A stretch of 64,000 nucleotides of DNA from Anagrus nilaparvatae. Lineage: Eukaryota; Arthropoda; Insecta; Hymenoptera; Mymaridae. Location: assembly GCA_022575985.1 (NCBI GenBank), contig JAKSXM010000007.1, positions 56,636,501 through 56,700,500 on the forward strand, written 5' to 3'. Made by a program: the position numbers and the translations under genes. Position 1 is the stretch's first letter. Each line of letters starts with the position of its first letter. Of this stretch, positions 11,976 through 24,789 are shown piece by piece. The notes under the pieces are model-generated. The model did no database searches, was not told the origin of the DNA, and saw only the letters and a list, made by a program, of their open reading frames with translations.

Positions 11976-13517
11976 ACTTCACTGTGAAAGTATAAAAAAA
12001 TGTCAGTTTTAGCCGTTTGATGTTAGAATATCGCTAAACTATGACGTGATACAAAAACTGGAAAATGCCAGCGTACTTAGCATTGAAAATTCTTCCAGGA
12101 AACCATGTATTATTACTAGATAGAAATCATGGTAGGGCTAAATTATAATTTGTATTCATAATTCGTACAATATAAAATCGTTTTTTTGGGCTAAAATACG
12201 TTATAGATGCGGTGCCAAAATAATCTTTTCAGGGTTTTATGTTAATTTAGCCTGAACCTTTTTTTGGAAAGCTGAAACCCATCTGAACATAACTCAAAAT
12301 CAAGCCAAAATACCCTTCAGGCAAAATAAAGAAATAAATAACGAACAGTATCGTTTTCTAATACGTAATAAAAATAATAATAAAACAAGCATTATAATTT
12401 ACTTGTTAATTATTTTCTTTAAAAAAATAAAATAAAATAAAATAAAAAGGATTAGCGTGCAGGTAAAAACGGTTAAAAGGTGCGAATTCGCATCGCTAAT
12501 TATATTTGCGAATAACAAAAAAAAATAAAGGAAAAAAGAAAATTGTCTTATATTTAAAAGAAAAAAAATTTAGCTTTGTAATTTTCTTTCAAGATAACGT
12601 CAATCAAACGTCAGACAAGGAAACATCAGCATTGTTACATTGTGCTCATGTAATATCAAGTACACATATATATATATGTATACGTGTAAATTCGAAACGG
12701 TTATTTACTTGTAAAATTAATACAGGTAGACAAGCAATGTGGTTTTAATCTAAATTAAACTTGTCTAACTCAAGAGTATACATAGGAAAGATGCGTTTCC
12801 TTGTACCCTAAGAATCGCTCAAGCTTGCAATCTATACTCTTTATATACACAGTTTTACTTAAATATATATGCATATATATATATATAAATATTAAATCAT
12901 ATATTTAAATATATTAAATTTATTTTTCATTAAGTCTTATTTAACTTGTGTTTTTTAAAAATAATTATATTTGACACTAGTGTTGAAGTGGAAAATTATC
13001 ATTTAATTATATTCATATAAACTTATGTAATAAATTAAATAATGAAATTTTATTACGTCTATTAAAATATATTTCAAAAATTTAATGAAAATATTTTATG
13101 TCTTTTATTAAATATACCTTTAATTTTAAAAGATAATAAAGTAATAAATTTTTTATTTATTTTTTATCTATCTAAATACATCAATTAAATTTAAATTAAC
13201 ACGAATTTGTGTTTAGAATTTTGCTCTTACTAAAACATTCTTTTTTGTACTCTTTGTTTTCGTCAAAGAAGTTTCTTAAAGTTTTGGTCTTAATGGTGAA
13301 AATTAAATGTAAACATTGTATTTGAGTATGTAAGTACTATGAATTAAACTATAAACACTTAAATTTTCATGCTAATGTTTTGATGTTTACATGAACCTTT
13401 TAGAATTCATGATTTTTCAAAGTTTAGACGTTATTTTATTAATTCTATTTCGATAAAGCAGTTTCTTATTTATTTTTTTTTTTTTTATAATTGATTTATC
13501 TATCGTGAAGGCGAATT
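11976..13517. other. A+T-rich DNA, no gene seen
   Basis: Nothing is supported. The 80-codon frame 12,506-12,748 is lysine-rich at the start because of A runs and has no recognisable domain. A (TAAAA)n-like tract lies near 12,425-12,447. Confidence 0.5.
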
Positions 13518-13874
13518 TTAACCCACTAGCGCCGGCGCGACCATACCACTGACGCTCGGATTTTCGCTTAAAAAACGGGTAAAAAAATGATTTTTTTTTA
13601 AACTTAAGATCTTGTTTTACTAAAAAAGACTTGCTTTACAAGATTCTGGGGTCAGATTTTTAATATTATTGACCGTTAATTAAATATGGCGGCCCCAAAA
13701 AAGACAAAAAATCGATTATCGATACAAAATTAAAAATCTGACCCCGGAATCTTGTTAAGCAAGTCCTTTTTAGTAAAGAAATACTTTAAATTTTAAAAAA
13801 AATTATTTTTTTACCCGTTTTCTTAGCGAAATCCGAGCGTCAGTGGTATGGTCGCGCCGGCGTTAATGGGTTAA
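13518..13874. mobile_element. piggyBac-like MITE, complete with TTAA duplication
   Basis: TTAA flanks both ends (13,518-13,521 and 13,871-13,874), and the element between starts CCCACTAGCG and ends CGTTAATGGG. The CCC/GGG termini beside TTAA are the hallmark of the piggyBac superfamily. The outer ~45 bp of each arm are nearly identical (GCCGGCGCGACCATACCACT on the left, its complement on the right), with a G+C content strikingly above the surroundings. Both arms then continue inward for about 160 bp in total, so nearly the whole 349-bp element folds into one hairpin, with the interruption near 13,670-13,690 (gaccgttaattaaatatggc). There is no transposase, so mobility would depend on one supplied in trans. 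Arms differ by only a few substitutions and short indels, implying moderate age. Confidence 0.88.
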
Positions 13875-16204
13875 ATTCTTTAATTCGGGTACTGTAGTTA
13901 CTACGTTGATAGGTAGAATTTATTTCCTGAATTAAAATTAACTATTTATCGAAGTCATTTTAAAAAATGAAAGTAATTCTAAACATAATATGAATTCTCG
14001 TTTTTCTAACTACTAAAGTTTATTTATAACATAATTAGCTCGAAATATCTTATTTGTATTCAAATTTCTTTGTAAAATAAACACAGAAACCTAACCTCAG
14101 AAAATTTTTAAGAAGCTAAAAAATTTCCCGAGGATAATAATTAATTTCTACATAATTGCTTAAAAGTAACGGTTGATTAATTTGTTTACTCGAAATGAAA
14201 ATACTAACTCTAAGGTGATGGTTTTAATATTAAATTAAGGGTCAATTAAGATATCTTCACAGGTTTTATAATAGGCTCAAAGGCTTTTATGCATGAGTGA
14301 CATATACGTCACCCGTAGGATATTTACAACAGTAAAATAATAAATTATTATATCAGTCATTATAAAATCAGGGATAATTCGTGCATCTTAATGAAAATCT
14401 GAAAAAGTGACGTGATTTATATTTTGTCATATATTTTAATAATTGCATGCAAAAATTTTTAATAAAAAAAATTCAATTAAAACTGATTATGAAATCAAAT
14501 AATTTTCTCATGAATATAACAGCAACTAGTATACTGCTTAGTGAAAAATTGGTTCCTTCTAATTGATTTTTGTCATCAAATAGCATAAAAAAATGTTATA
14601 ATTTTTGTATATTTAGATATACTAATCCATTAAGATAGTTCTGGTTCAAGTAGTTTAGTAATTATATCATTAGAAAATCATTAAAGCCAATTGTCACTTA
14701 ATACGTTGAACTAACATAAAAACTCTGTATGTTTTTTTTCGAAATCTCAAACTTTATTTTATTTAAAATTGCTCATTTAAAATTATTATATCACAGAATT
14801 AAACTTTTTTTTTTAAAAGATTCATAAAGCGGTTAGTTAGGATAAAAATTACTTTTCAATAAAGTTAAATAGCTATTAAAAGTTTATTAAAAACATTAAA
14901 GTATTAAAAAAAGTTTTAAATCGTTCTTATTAAGCGTAAAATATAATTTATATCTATCTATATATACGTTAAAGAATTTCGGCAAGTAGAACAAGAAAAT
15001 TTTGGTCAGACAGAACATAATTTTAAAAATTTAATATATTTTTACTTTCTCTATCTATCTATCTAATAAAATATATATCTTTCTCTCTTTTCTCTTATAT
15101 ATATATATGATTTAGTATTTTCTTATATATACTTTGCAAGTTATATTACCAGCAAAACTACATATATGTAAAGCAATAAGATACGAGTAAAAAGTTTGAA
15201 TGACTTGGATCGTTTACGGATAAATTGCTCGTAAAATCTTCGGTTTCATTGCTTATATATATGTATATATGTTACAACTATCGAACCAACTATGCCTAAC
15301 TATTGGAGCGTTAAATTTCAAAATTATGCTATAAGTATTTTATTATTATTATTACTATCGATTATTATTATTAAATTCTTAATATTTTTTTTTTACATAT
15401 ATACACGGAAAAAACGGATCTAATTAATTTAAATTATGCTAATATTTAAAACTTAATGTGTTTAAATACATATATATATAGATTTTATCATTATTTAATT
15501 GGATTATAATAAAAGATACGTTGAGTAATTTAAAAAAAATAAATTTTATATAAAATTTTAAAATTTACATAATTCTCAAGTATATAAGATCTTATTTCTT
15601 AAAACTACTTTTTTTTAGATATAAAAATGTACTGCGTGAGAATAATATATACACAACATAAAATAACTTTTTTAAACTTTAAGACATATTTATATTTGTA
15701 TTATATTTTTATATTATATAGTATAATTAAAGAAAAAAAAATTTTTTTTTTTTTTTTTGTTTTTTATTATACGCGACACGTAAAATTCTAAATGAACATA
15801 AATTCACTGCAATAAATGCCGTTATAACAGTTCTTTTTTTTTTCCTGATTTTTCCCTTACGACAAATGAATATATATTTTTTTTAATATTCTATACATGT
15901 ATATTTAAATTTAGAAGAGAGTAATGAGTTAAGTTGGAATGTTTGAGATTAATTATTATTTTAAATAGACATTTTTTTCACATTTATAGTTAAGTAGTTT
16001 TTACCGAAATTTCGCTGGTTTTTGTCGTTTTATGTCTGGAATTTTAGCCTTTTGGAATTATTTATATAAAATGACATAATTTAGAATATTAAATTAGTTG
16101 AAACAATACATAAAAGTTTCGACAATATTTTATATCTAAGTACAAAGCTTTTACAAAAGAAAAAACTAACTGGTTTGTAGTTTTAAACAGGCAACAAATA
16201 TGGA
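13875..16204. other. A+T-rich DNA, no gene seen
   Basis: No supported gene. Simple repeats include an (ATCT)n tract around 15,050-15,066, short (TA)n tracts around 15,098-15,108, and (TTA)n near 15,340-15,375. An isolated 'acacggaaaaaa' at 15,400 resembles one end of the MITE at 24,114-24,343, but no partner end is visible. Confidence 0.5.
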
Positions 16205-16392
16205 ACATGTTGACCTATAATAATTTCAGCTTATATCCTAGACTAGTCAATACAGCTGAGTCATTCTAAGTTCCTATATTAAAATTATTCTAAGCCCATT
16301 TTATTTCTCCCATAAATCATCAATTTTTTACCCCTCTTGTGTTAGCAACCTTTTTTAGATATCTCTTCCTAACAACATATTCCATGTTAAAT
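16205..16392 (-). repeat. dispersed family A repeat, inverted copy
   Basis: It is bounded by 'atggaacatgttga' at about 16,208 and 'ttccatgttaaa' near 16,380, which are inverted relative to each other and match the family termini. The interior holds two 'attctaag' iterations in minus orientation. Confidence 0.55.
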
Positions 16393-18929
16393 AACTTTTC
16401 TATGAGAAATATAAGAATAGGGGTGTCGAAAATTGCAGGGAGAAAAAACTTCTAGGAGACTAACATTTTGAAATAGTAAACTTAAAACTTCAAGGTAAAA
16501 ATTTTCCCTATCTGGCTTATATTTATCTGGCTTTATTATAGCTTTTCAAAGAAACTTATAATTCATTAAAGAATTTTAAAATTTTTATTTATTTTGTGAA
16601 ATAAATATTTTTAACATTAGCGAATATGCCAAAATTAATAAAAAAATTTTCTTATCAGTGTCCAGAAAGCACATATATCCCGGTTGGAGCGCGATCCAAA
16701 AATACATATTTGAAGAAAAATTATATATTGATCGTAAAAAAAGAATGCCCCAGATCGCAGTTTCCCATCCATCCGGAGATATTTTTTACTTTTACAAAAA
16801 ATATACTATGTGTTATTTTCATTTCTAAATAACAAATATGTACTATTATTTCTTTATATTTCAAGTAAGCACGCACTAAACTCATTGTCAATGAATGTAC
16901 TTATAGATGGAAAACTTTAGTGAGCAAGAACTTTATATAACAATCTGATACATTATGTTAAATTAGTTTAAAAATTTTAGCAATACTTTGACGATGAAAG
17001 CACTAGATACAAAACTACACTGAAAACAATTTCTAGGCCCCAAGCCTTGAATTTTACAGGTCAAGGCATCTCTAATAAACCTTGCGAAATGCACTGACGA
17101 ATCGAGGCCCAATAAACATGTGTCAAACAGAATGAGTTTAAACTTTGTTTAAATTAAAAATAAAAAAATACGTATCAAATATTTAAGAAAGAAACATTTA
17201 AAAAGGTATATTTTATAGAATATCATTTTTAGACTCGGAAATCATTACAAATATTTTGCAAATACATATGAAGTACAGATATGAAAATTTATCATTATAT
17301 AGTCTATTGAACTCATTTCACTTGCGAGAATATTTTAATGCGTATTTTTATAAAATAGAATTTAGAAATAACTCAAAAATAATATGCTAAAACAATATTA
17401 ATCCCGCATTATTCCTAAAAATATCTTTTTATGACAACTTAATAAGAATTACATAGACATAAATTAAATTTTCCCAAGTTTACCATTTCTATTATTTGTT
17501 TCGCATAATAAATTAGATAACAATAATATAATAATGATTAAATTTTCATTATATTCTAATTATTTTTATAACAAGAAAAAAAAAAAAGCATAAATTTGAT
17601 TACACAGCATATCCAGAAAATATACGTACAATAAAAATTAAAAAAAAATTTAACAAGCAGTAATCTGTATCACAATAAAGTGTTGATAAATAAAAAAAAA
17701 AAAAACAGTTTCCTCTTTATAATAATCTAAAAATAAAATAAGAAGAATATAATATGTGCAATATAACAATAAAATTTTAATAAGAAAGAAAAAAAAACCA
17801 TGTAAGTGTATAAAAATTTTTTCTCTTAAAGATAAATTAAAAAAAAAATTCTGCAGTATACAACGGAATAACGTCTTTTACACTTATTAGAGATATAAAA
17901 AAAAATGTGTTTGTTCTGCATATATCATAACTAATTTAAAAGAGTGAGATTTGTAATTAAAGAGAATGATGTAATGTATACTGAAAAAGGAATAATAATT
18001 AGTAGTAGTGCTCTGTTACATTATAAAAATTTATTTGATAAAATTTTTTTTTTTTATAACGGTTTTTGCATGCTTTTTTTTTTAATGTATCACAATAATG
18101 ATATTAAAGATGAGAAAAGAAGAGTAATTGGTATTGCGTAAAAAAAATTGTTTATGTACACGCATCATGACTTTACCGAACTTGATAAATTAATGATTTA
18201 TGTATTAAAGGTGTTTCTGAATCAATGATATGATGTAAAAAGAAGAATTAAAAAAAAAAACTAATTAAATCTTTATTTTGACTTAATGAACTTTCCACAC
18301 ATTAAAATTTATAAATGTAATATGTTGGTATTACTTTACAATGACTTAACAAATTCTTTTTATATATAAATATTTTACCTTTTTTACATTCAGTTTGCAG
18401 TCTTGTGTCGATACGTTTTATATATATAAATGGTGATGTATATAATGTAAAACATTGTTGAAAAAGAAAATTTTTAAGTCATTTGATTAAAAAATTCTTA
18501 AGTTAAACTATATAAAGATGAAAATGGTTTTATTTTCTATCGATCCGTGAAAGAATTTTCTTCTTGTTTAAGCAGTATCAGAGTCTCTATAAGTAGAATG
18601 AAGCAAAACCTAAAGAAAAAGTTATTTGTTACTTCTTAATTTATCATTAAACTCAAAATTGACCAGTTTTCTGTATCTAAAATTATTTTAAAAAAAAATT
18701 AAAATTTGAATGTCGCCAAATGTCGGAGCCATTAAGCAATCAGCCAGAATGATGATTGTTGTTCCACTCTAGTAACATTACTTCTCAACGGATTTTCAAA
18801 ATAAGTTTTAGATCTCTTGGACCCCTATTTCGTAATCATATTTTGACGATAGATCGATACAATTTTTCAATGAATATTTATATTTTTACCCAAAACGACT
18901 CAGTCGCCCATAACAAAAAAACTTTAGAC
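16393..18929. other. A+T-rich DNA with one dispersed-repeat fragment
   Basis: A segment at about 16,735-16,785, with 'aatgccccagatcgcagttt' and 'ccatccatccgg', is related to family E copies at 44.6-44.8 kb and 52.7-52.8 kb. Otherwise nothing is recognised. The 68-codon frame 16,626-16,832 crosses this repeat and is not credible. From 18,700 to 18,850 composition is less biased, but no domain or signal is seen. Confidence 0.45.
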
Positions 18930-19185
18930 TATTAAATTAGAAGATGTTTATAGGGAGGGATACCCAAGAAGGCCCAGAAATCAAGTACCCCCAAGGAGTC
19001 AAATAATCACAATAATCAGGGGGATATATGGTACTTAGAATGATTTCGATTTAGGGACTTAAAAACCGGGCTTAAGGACTTAAAAAAAATTTCGATTTAG
19101 GGGCTTAGAATTATTCAGGATTAAGGACATAGAATTATCCATATTTAGGGACTTAGAATTACATAATGCATGTATTTAGTAAGCA
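18930..19185 (+). repeat. dispersed family A repeat
   Basis: It opens with 'gatgtttatagggagggata', followed by 'cccaagaaggcccagaaatc', a moderately G-rich middle, and at least five AGGGACTTAGAATTA-type iterations between 19,020 and 19,165. It ends in 'agtaagcatgttacacg', a diverged version of the terminal inverted repeat. Confidence 0.7.
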
Positions 19186-19424
19186 TGTTACACGCACAAC
19201 ATTATTTATGTACAATATACAAATGGCTTAAATTTTTTTTTTTGTTTTTTTAAATATTTCCTCTTTTGGGCAACCAGCGAATTTTAAATAAAAACAGATA
19301 CCATATTCGTGTTCAGGGATCCAATAAACAAACATGGAACATGTTTAAATTTTCTACTTTAAATCACCGCTAGAATTTTGTAACCATTAAATAAATAGTA
19401 TTCTAGGATAATGATTGACATTCA

Positions 19425-19740
19425 TATAAATTTAAGCTCCTAAAATCCTTATTATTCTAGAACCGTTTATCGAACTTATTCTAAGTCCCTAAATCAAAAT
19501 TATTCCAAGTCCATAAACCTGGATTATTCGAAGTCCCTAAACCTAGATTATTCGAAGTCCCTAAATCTGGATTATTCTAAGCTCCTAAATCAAAAATATT
19601 CTAAGTCCTTTATTTCCAGTCCCTGAATCGAAATTATTCTAAACCCATTTGAACCCCTCAAATATGGCACATTTGACCCCTCCAAATAACATACTTGAAG
19701 TACCCCCCAGCCTATAAAAATGTTCCATGTTAAAAATATA
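19425..19740 (-). repeat. dispersed family A repeat, longest iteration tract
   Basis: This is the minus-orientation copy with about eight iterations of the ~21-24-bp unit, seen on this strand as 'aagtccctaaatctggatta'. It ends with 'aaatgttccatgttaaaaat', the complement of the family head. The 73-codon minus-strand frame at 19,590-19,811 is a translation of this repeat and is not a gene. Adjacent iterations are closer to each other than to other copies, suggesting local expansion. Confidence 0.7.
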
Positions 19741-20392
19741 AAAAACCCGCAAAATATAAACTCAAAATTCCTATTGTGGGCAGTAATGGATTTCATATTC
19801 GTATTCAGCATCCCAAAAAATGTAAAAATTCATTAGAAAATTTTATGGACCTATCAGCAAAAAAAGGTCACTGAGAAATACAGGAATCCTCCAATACTTG
19901 CGGTTTCCGGATTCACGGATTCTGTATTCGCAGCTTGGTTAAATATGTTGTGGGCAAAAAATCAGCATTCACGATTTTTTTCAAAGAATATTTTTTTTCT
20001 TAATTTTTATTAAAAATTTTCTATTCGAACTTAAGTAAACTTTAAAAAAATTTTATTTCGTTTCCTATACTTCTACATATTTTATTTTCACTGGCATTTA
20101 TTTTTCATATAATTTTTTAAAATATTTTATTGAATCTCAAGATACTAAAGATAAAAATAAAAAATACCAAAATGACCAGTTATTGAATTTAAAAAATTGT
20201 CGGCAATAATATTTAAAATTGAAAACACGATATACGTAGGTATTAGTACAAATTCTAGATCCTAGCATTATAAGGAGTTTGAAGTTTAAAAATAATTGTT
20301 AAAATGAATTAAATAAATATGAAATAAATATTAAATAAATGTCATAAATTCATTCACACAGAAACAGGTTTGAACCGCTTGAGTAAGTTATA
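19741..20392. other. A+T-rich DNA, no gene seen
   Basis: No gene is seen. It contains ordinary A+T-rich sequence and a few short direct words (agtattagtac, aaataaatattaaataa). Confidence 0.45.
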
Positions 20393-20918
20393 GTAGGAAC
20401 CAAATATTACTCTTACCATAAGAACTGAAAATGTTTATGCTAGAACCGAGATTAAGGGTTCTAAAAACTAGTTAGAAACCTTCTCTCAAAAAATTATTAT
20501 TTTTTTTTCAAAATCAAAATTAGTAAAAAAAATATTTTTAATGTTCTTTTATTAATCGCTTACATTAAATTAAATATATTTGTAACTAGTTTTGATTTTG
20601 GTTTTTAAAACAGGTTTTTAAGAGGATGGAATCATCGGTAACAGACATAACTTACAAAAAATTTTTTAACAAGTTTTTTGATTAATAAAAAATGTTGGAT
20701 TAATTAATGTTTATTAGAGTACCTCCCTAATAAAACTAATAACTCCAAAACTTTTTATTAATTATAAAGCTTGTCGTAAGATGCTGTTTTTTTAGGTTAT
20801 GTTTGTTTGATTTTATTACCGACGATTCCATCCTCTTAAGAAGATTTTAGAACCCTGAATCTTGGTTCTGGCATAAACATTTTCAGTTCTTGTGGTAAGA
20901 GTAATTTTCGGTTCCTAC
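20393..20918. mobile_element. foldback MITE, ~525 bp
   Basis: Inverted arms begin GTAGGAACC at 20,393 and end GTTCCTAC at 20,918. Matching inverted words continue inward: 'actcttaccataagaactg' pairs with 'cagttcttgtggtaagagt', 'aatgtttatgctagaacc' with 'ggttctggcataaacatt', and 'gaggatggaatcatcggtaa' with 'ttaccgacgattccatcctc'. The left arm carries about 150 bp of extra A+T-rich sequence between two paired blocks, so the arms are unequal. No ORF and no clear target duplication were seen. The superfamily is unknown. Confidence 0.75.
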
Positions 20919-22154
20919 TTCATCCGAGGAATCCGGATATGAAGAACGCCGAAACTAATAATTAATAAAATTAATATATATTATTTGAATAATAATAATT
21001 TAATCATTTAAAACACAAATTTATTTCTTATATGTACTCCTTTTATTGTATTTAAAATCCAATCTTCTTACGAGAAAAGCGACATCTACATGTTACTAGA
21101 GGTAATAAAAAATTTTTAATTCACGCAGATAAATCTAAAAATTTCATTATTTCACTATAAGTAGTATTAAATTAATTGCAATATAATAAACAAAATAAAA
21201 AATTAGAAATTCATAAAAAAATATAATGAGATGTGATATATATTTATTTACAATATTTTATATTGTGTAAATAGTTAATCATGTTATTATTGTTGACATT
21301 TGTTAGGTACGCTTAAATTAATATAATAACTTACTTAAATAAGATTGACTTGTTAAAAAAAAGCAAACAATGGAAAAAAAAGTAAATAAAATAAAGTTAT
21401 TACATATACTTGTACTTTTTTGTAGTATTTATAATTGTTAATCATACAGTTCATAACCTTATGCTTGATGGTATAACAAGAATAATGATATAAAAAAAAT
21501 TGTATATTGTATTTTTGCAAAATATATACAAACAGTGGGTGTACGTACGTAGGTTTTTGCATAATATTTTATTTTATTTTTTGTATGTACAAAAAAATAA
21601 AAGACGCTTGTAAATTAGAACTTTAATGAAGTTTAAACAAAAACATAAAAAAAATTATGCTTATTATCTCATCATTCAAATATAAGAAAAAGTGTAAAAT
21701 GAAAAATTATTTATTTTTTTTTTAGTATAATGTGAAAGAACTCATTTAAATTTAGTACGGATAAATATTAAAAATTTTATTTACAATGTTTTCTATATGA
21801 AAATACTAAATAGACTGTCATTTTAAATAAGGGTCGGTTTATTGCATTTGTTTTTATCAGTTTAATTACCGTATTAAAATTTTTATTATTTATAATACAT
21901 TTTTTACTTTACTAGTAAGTAAGAATATACTCATTTCAATTATGACAGACTGAAATTATTGCCTTCAATAAAGATAAAATACTCTTAACTTATTGTTAGA
22001 AACGTTTATTATACAAAATGCGATTGTAGGCCCTTGTTCTATGCGCCTGAGGCTAGGAAAACAAAACTTTTTTAAGACCTAGTTTAAAGTCTACAATTTT
22101 TGCTATAAAGTCTAAATACGTTCTGCATTGATTTATTAGAGGAATCTAGAAATA
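20919..22154. other. A+T-rich DNA, no gene seen
   Basis: No gene, RNA or element is recognised. Frames here (for example 21,353-21,562 minus) are rich in Tyr, Phe and Lys and look random. Confidence 0.5.
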
Positions 22155-22395
22155 TTAACATGGAATATGTTTATAGGGAAGGTACTTGGTAAATCTGAAA
22201 ATTGAGGAGAGTGTTCAAATGTGTCCGATTTAAGGAAGATGGTCACATGCGTCTATTTTAAAAGACGTGATTAAATGAATCCGATTTAATGAGGGTATTT
22301 AAATGTCTTTGATTCAAGGGGGGTAGTTCAATGAGTTCGTTTTAAGGTAGATAATCAAATGGAACAAATGGAATAATTTCGAATGAGTGATTAGA
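22155..22395 (+). repeat. dispersed family A repeat
   Basis: The head reads 'acatggaatatgtttatagg', followed by G-rich phrases repeated every ~25 bp ('tcaaatgtgtccgatttaag', 'ttaaatgaatccgattta', 'tcaaggggggtagttcaatg'), then 'ggaataatttcgaatgag'. In this copy the tandem iterations are in the GGGGTCAAATG segment rather than in the AGGGACTTAG segment. Confidence 0.65.
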
Positions 22396-22618
22396 ATGGT
22401 TTTGGGACTTATTTTTTAAAAAAGTATTTATTTTGGTTCTTTTTTTAGGTTGATATAATTTTAAGTTAAAACCTATAAAGATGATAATAACTAAAAATAC
22501 TAATAAAACTAGAAATTTAAAAACTTGTTGATTGTCATTCATGTATTGTAAGTGTCTTTATAACTGCCCTAGAAAAACTACAAATAGTTTAAAAGAGATA
22601 TTAAGAACACTAATACAG

Positions 22619-22959
22619 TGTGAGAATTATTTGGTGCAAAATTAATTTTTTTTTTCCTACGTGGTACTCGTAATTTCTTTATCTTTTGCCAGTATGATTT
22701 GTATCAGCCTGTTTTACAATTTCATAAAAAACAGAATTCCTAGCATTACGAATGGTAGTGGAATCATTGTCTCCAATGAAAATTCCTAACTGTAAATTCA
22801 ATTCATCAAATATTTTGTTATTTGAAACAAGCTCCAAACAATACGATATTTTTTCGCATATTATCTAATCATTTTAATTATCCATAAGAAAGTCGAAAAA
22901 CTATCTTCAATTTCAAAGTTAAAATTAAAAATTTTTTGTTGCACCAAATAATTTTCACA
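22619..22959 (-). mobile_element. small Mutator-like element with terminal inverted repeats
   Basis: The two ends are ~20-bp near-perfect inverted repeats: 'tgtgagaattatttggtgca' at 22,619 and the complement of 'tgtgaaaattatttggtgca' at 22,940-22,959. The interior encodes, on the minus strand, a fragment of a Mutator-like transposase (described separately). The element is 341 bp, far too short for an autonomous copy, so it is an internally deleted derivative. No 8-9-bp target duplication could be recognised at the flanks. Confidence 0.7.
22679..22837 (-). pseudogene. Mutator-like transposase fragment
   Basis: Read on the minus strand from 22,837 to a TAA at 22,679-22,681, this is an uninterrupted stretch of 52 codons that can be extended upstream by about 8 more. 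Key phrases are LELVSNNKIFDELN, LGIFIGDNDSTTI and EIVKQADTNHTGK. The 'GDxDSTTI' block, followed about 20 residues later by 'K.xDxNHtgK', is characteristic of insect Mutator-like (MULE) transposases, where the acidic residues belong to the DDE catalytic region. Only this ~60-residue slice survives, without the rest of the catalytic domain, zinc finger or start, so it cannot be functional. Assignment is from motif memory, not a search. Confidence 0.6.
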
Positions 22960-24111
22960 TTTTATTGACATTTTAATTAGATAATTTTCTCAAAATAACT
23001 ATAAAACAATTTTTCTTAAGTCCTTTCTACTTATTTTTATCATCGATTCTCTTCCTCGCAGACACACAATCTTCCAATAAATTAAAAGCCATCGTTAATC
23101 AAACATTACATTTAAAAAAAAGTATTTATTCAAATGATAAAGTTCTATTATATTAAAATTTTTTTGCAAGGAAGAAACAATAAAGAATACTTATATGTAT
23201 GTGAATATAATATATGTGTTGGTTTAAAAATGTAATGAAAATGCATAAGGTAATATAATAATTAATAGATTTAAAAAAAAATTCTCATGAAATATACATA
23301 CAAAAAATACAATTGAGTATATTATAAAAATTATTCAGTTAAGAATAAAGTAGTTCATCCATAATTCAAATAAATTTTTTATTTAATAAAAACATATTAC
23401 ATACACTTTATTTTAATTTAAAAGACATAGTTGTAATTTTTATCCTTGAACTTGAATTATTATTTTAAAAGGTGAATGTAACTTCATTTTAATAATAGCA
23501 CGTGAATGTACAGAGGTTACTTAAGTATTTTTGATTCCGTGTTTCTGAAATAAAAATTTTCTGTCGTTTTTTTTTTTAATATTAGGTTACGAAATTAAAT
23601 GTATTGTTATTAAATAAAATGAAAATATTTATAAAATGGAAAAAAAAGTTACATATATTATTATTCTTACGGTTTATGTTTGTTATTTTAAATTTTAAAT
23701 TATGTGCCTTACTGTATTGACATTAGACCAATTATGAAAATAAGGAAATGAAAATTTCACGCAAAGAAGAGAATTTTTTTTCTTTATTTAAATAAAATAT
23801 GGAGTATTGTTAACAATAACTCAAAGAAAATAAACGTTAGGTTGATTGCATAAAAAAAGTTCATTTTTCTGAAAAGATAAGATTTTTAAAATATGAGAAC
23901 TTAATACCACTTTTAATTAGTGTCATCAAATACATGAACTCTTTTGGAACTAAAAATTGATTTCATAAAAGGTCATTTATTTATTTGCATTATTTAAAAA
24001 TGGTTTTAAAATTGCTTTTTTCAAATTTTTTTATTTCTTTATTTTTTAAATAATAGTTTGATTCCAAAAAATTCAAAAGAAATTTACACAATTTCCCTTC
24101 ATTTTCTAAAA
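22960..24111. other. A+T-rich DNA, no gene seen
   Basis: No gene is supported. On the minus strand, 23,040-23,100 reads as a short plausible peptide (MAFNLLEDCVSARKRIDDKNK) just outside the Mutator-like element. It is too short to judge. Confidence 0.45.
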
Positions 24112-24345
24112 CTACACGGAGAAAAATAACTGTTAAAAATAACCAAAATTGCTGGTTATGTTTACATTATAAAGTTTTGTTATTTTCTGTTCAAATATTT
24201 TGTAAATATAACCATGTTTTTTGTTAGAATTACAATATTCTGACTTCATATTTGTAAAATTTACAAATTTTTTTTGTAATTAAAACTAACCCCGTTTTAC
24301 TAAAATTAACCTTGTAAAATATACAAAATATTTTTCTCCGTGTAG
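24112..24345. mobile_element. TA-flanked MITE (CACGGAGAAAAATA termini)
   Basis: Perfect inverted termini CACGGAGAAAAATA (24,115-24,128) and TATTTTTCTCCGTG (24,329-24,342) have TA immediately outside each end, consistent with the TA target duplication of the Tc1/mariner superfamily. The match actually extends two further bases. The interior is ~200 bp of A+T-rich sequence with recurrent 'taaaattaac', 'ttgtaaaatatac' words. No transposase is present. Confidence 0.75.
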
Positions 24346-24789
24346 TATAGACTGAAAGTTAATAGCACACAGAATATCTACTACCAAATGATCAGTGTTA
24401 CTGCATAAGCAAATCGAAATAATATTTTTTGGTAGCTAAGAAAAAAGAGTAAATCAAATGCTCTAAAAATAGTATACATATAAAAAAAGCTTTAAATATA
24501 ATTCCAATTTTTTAAAACAAAAAGAGAATAAAATTTTCTCTTATCAAAATATTTTTACCCTTATCTGCACTCACCTGAATAAGGAAGGACTAAGATATTA
24601 TACTCAGGAATGATTAAACTGTAAAATAATTTTTTTATATTTAGTGCGTATAAATAAAAATTAAAAGTAATCTTCAATTATACACTGTAAAAAGTAACTT
24701 TCTTATATTAACAAAAAAATTAGAACATTTTTGAAAGATTAGTAAATTTTCGAAAAAATTTGTAATTATTCGAAAAAAATCGTATATTT

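Noticed and set aside
15390..15420. Second copy of the CACGGAGAAAAATA MITE
   Set aside because: Only one partial end (acacggaaaaaa) is present, with no inverted partner within about 600 bp.
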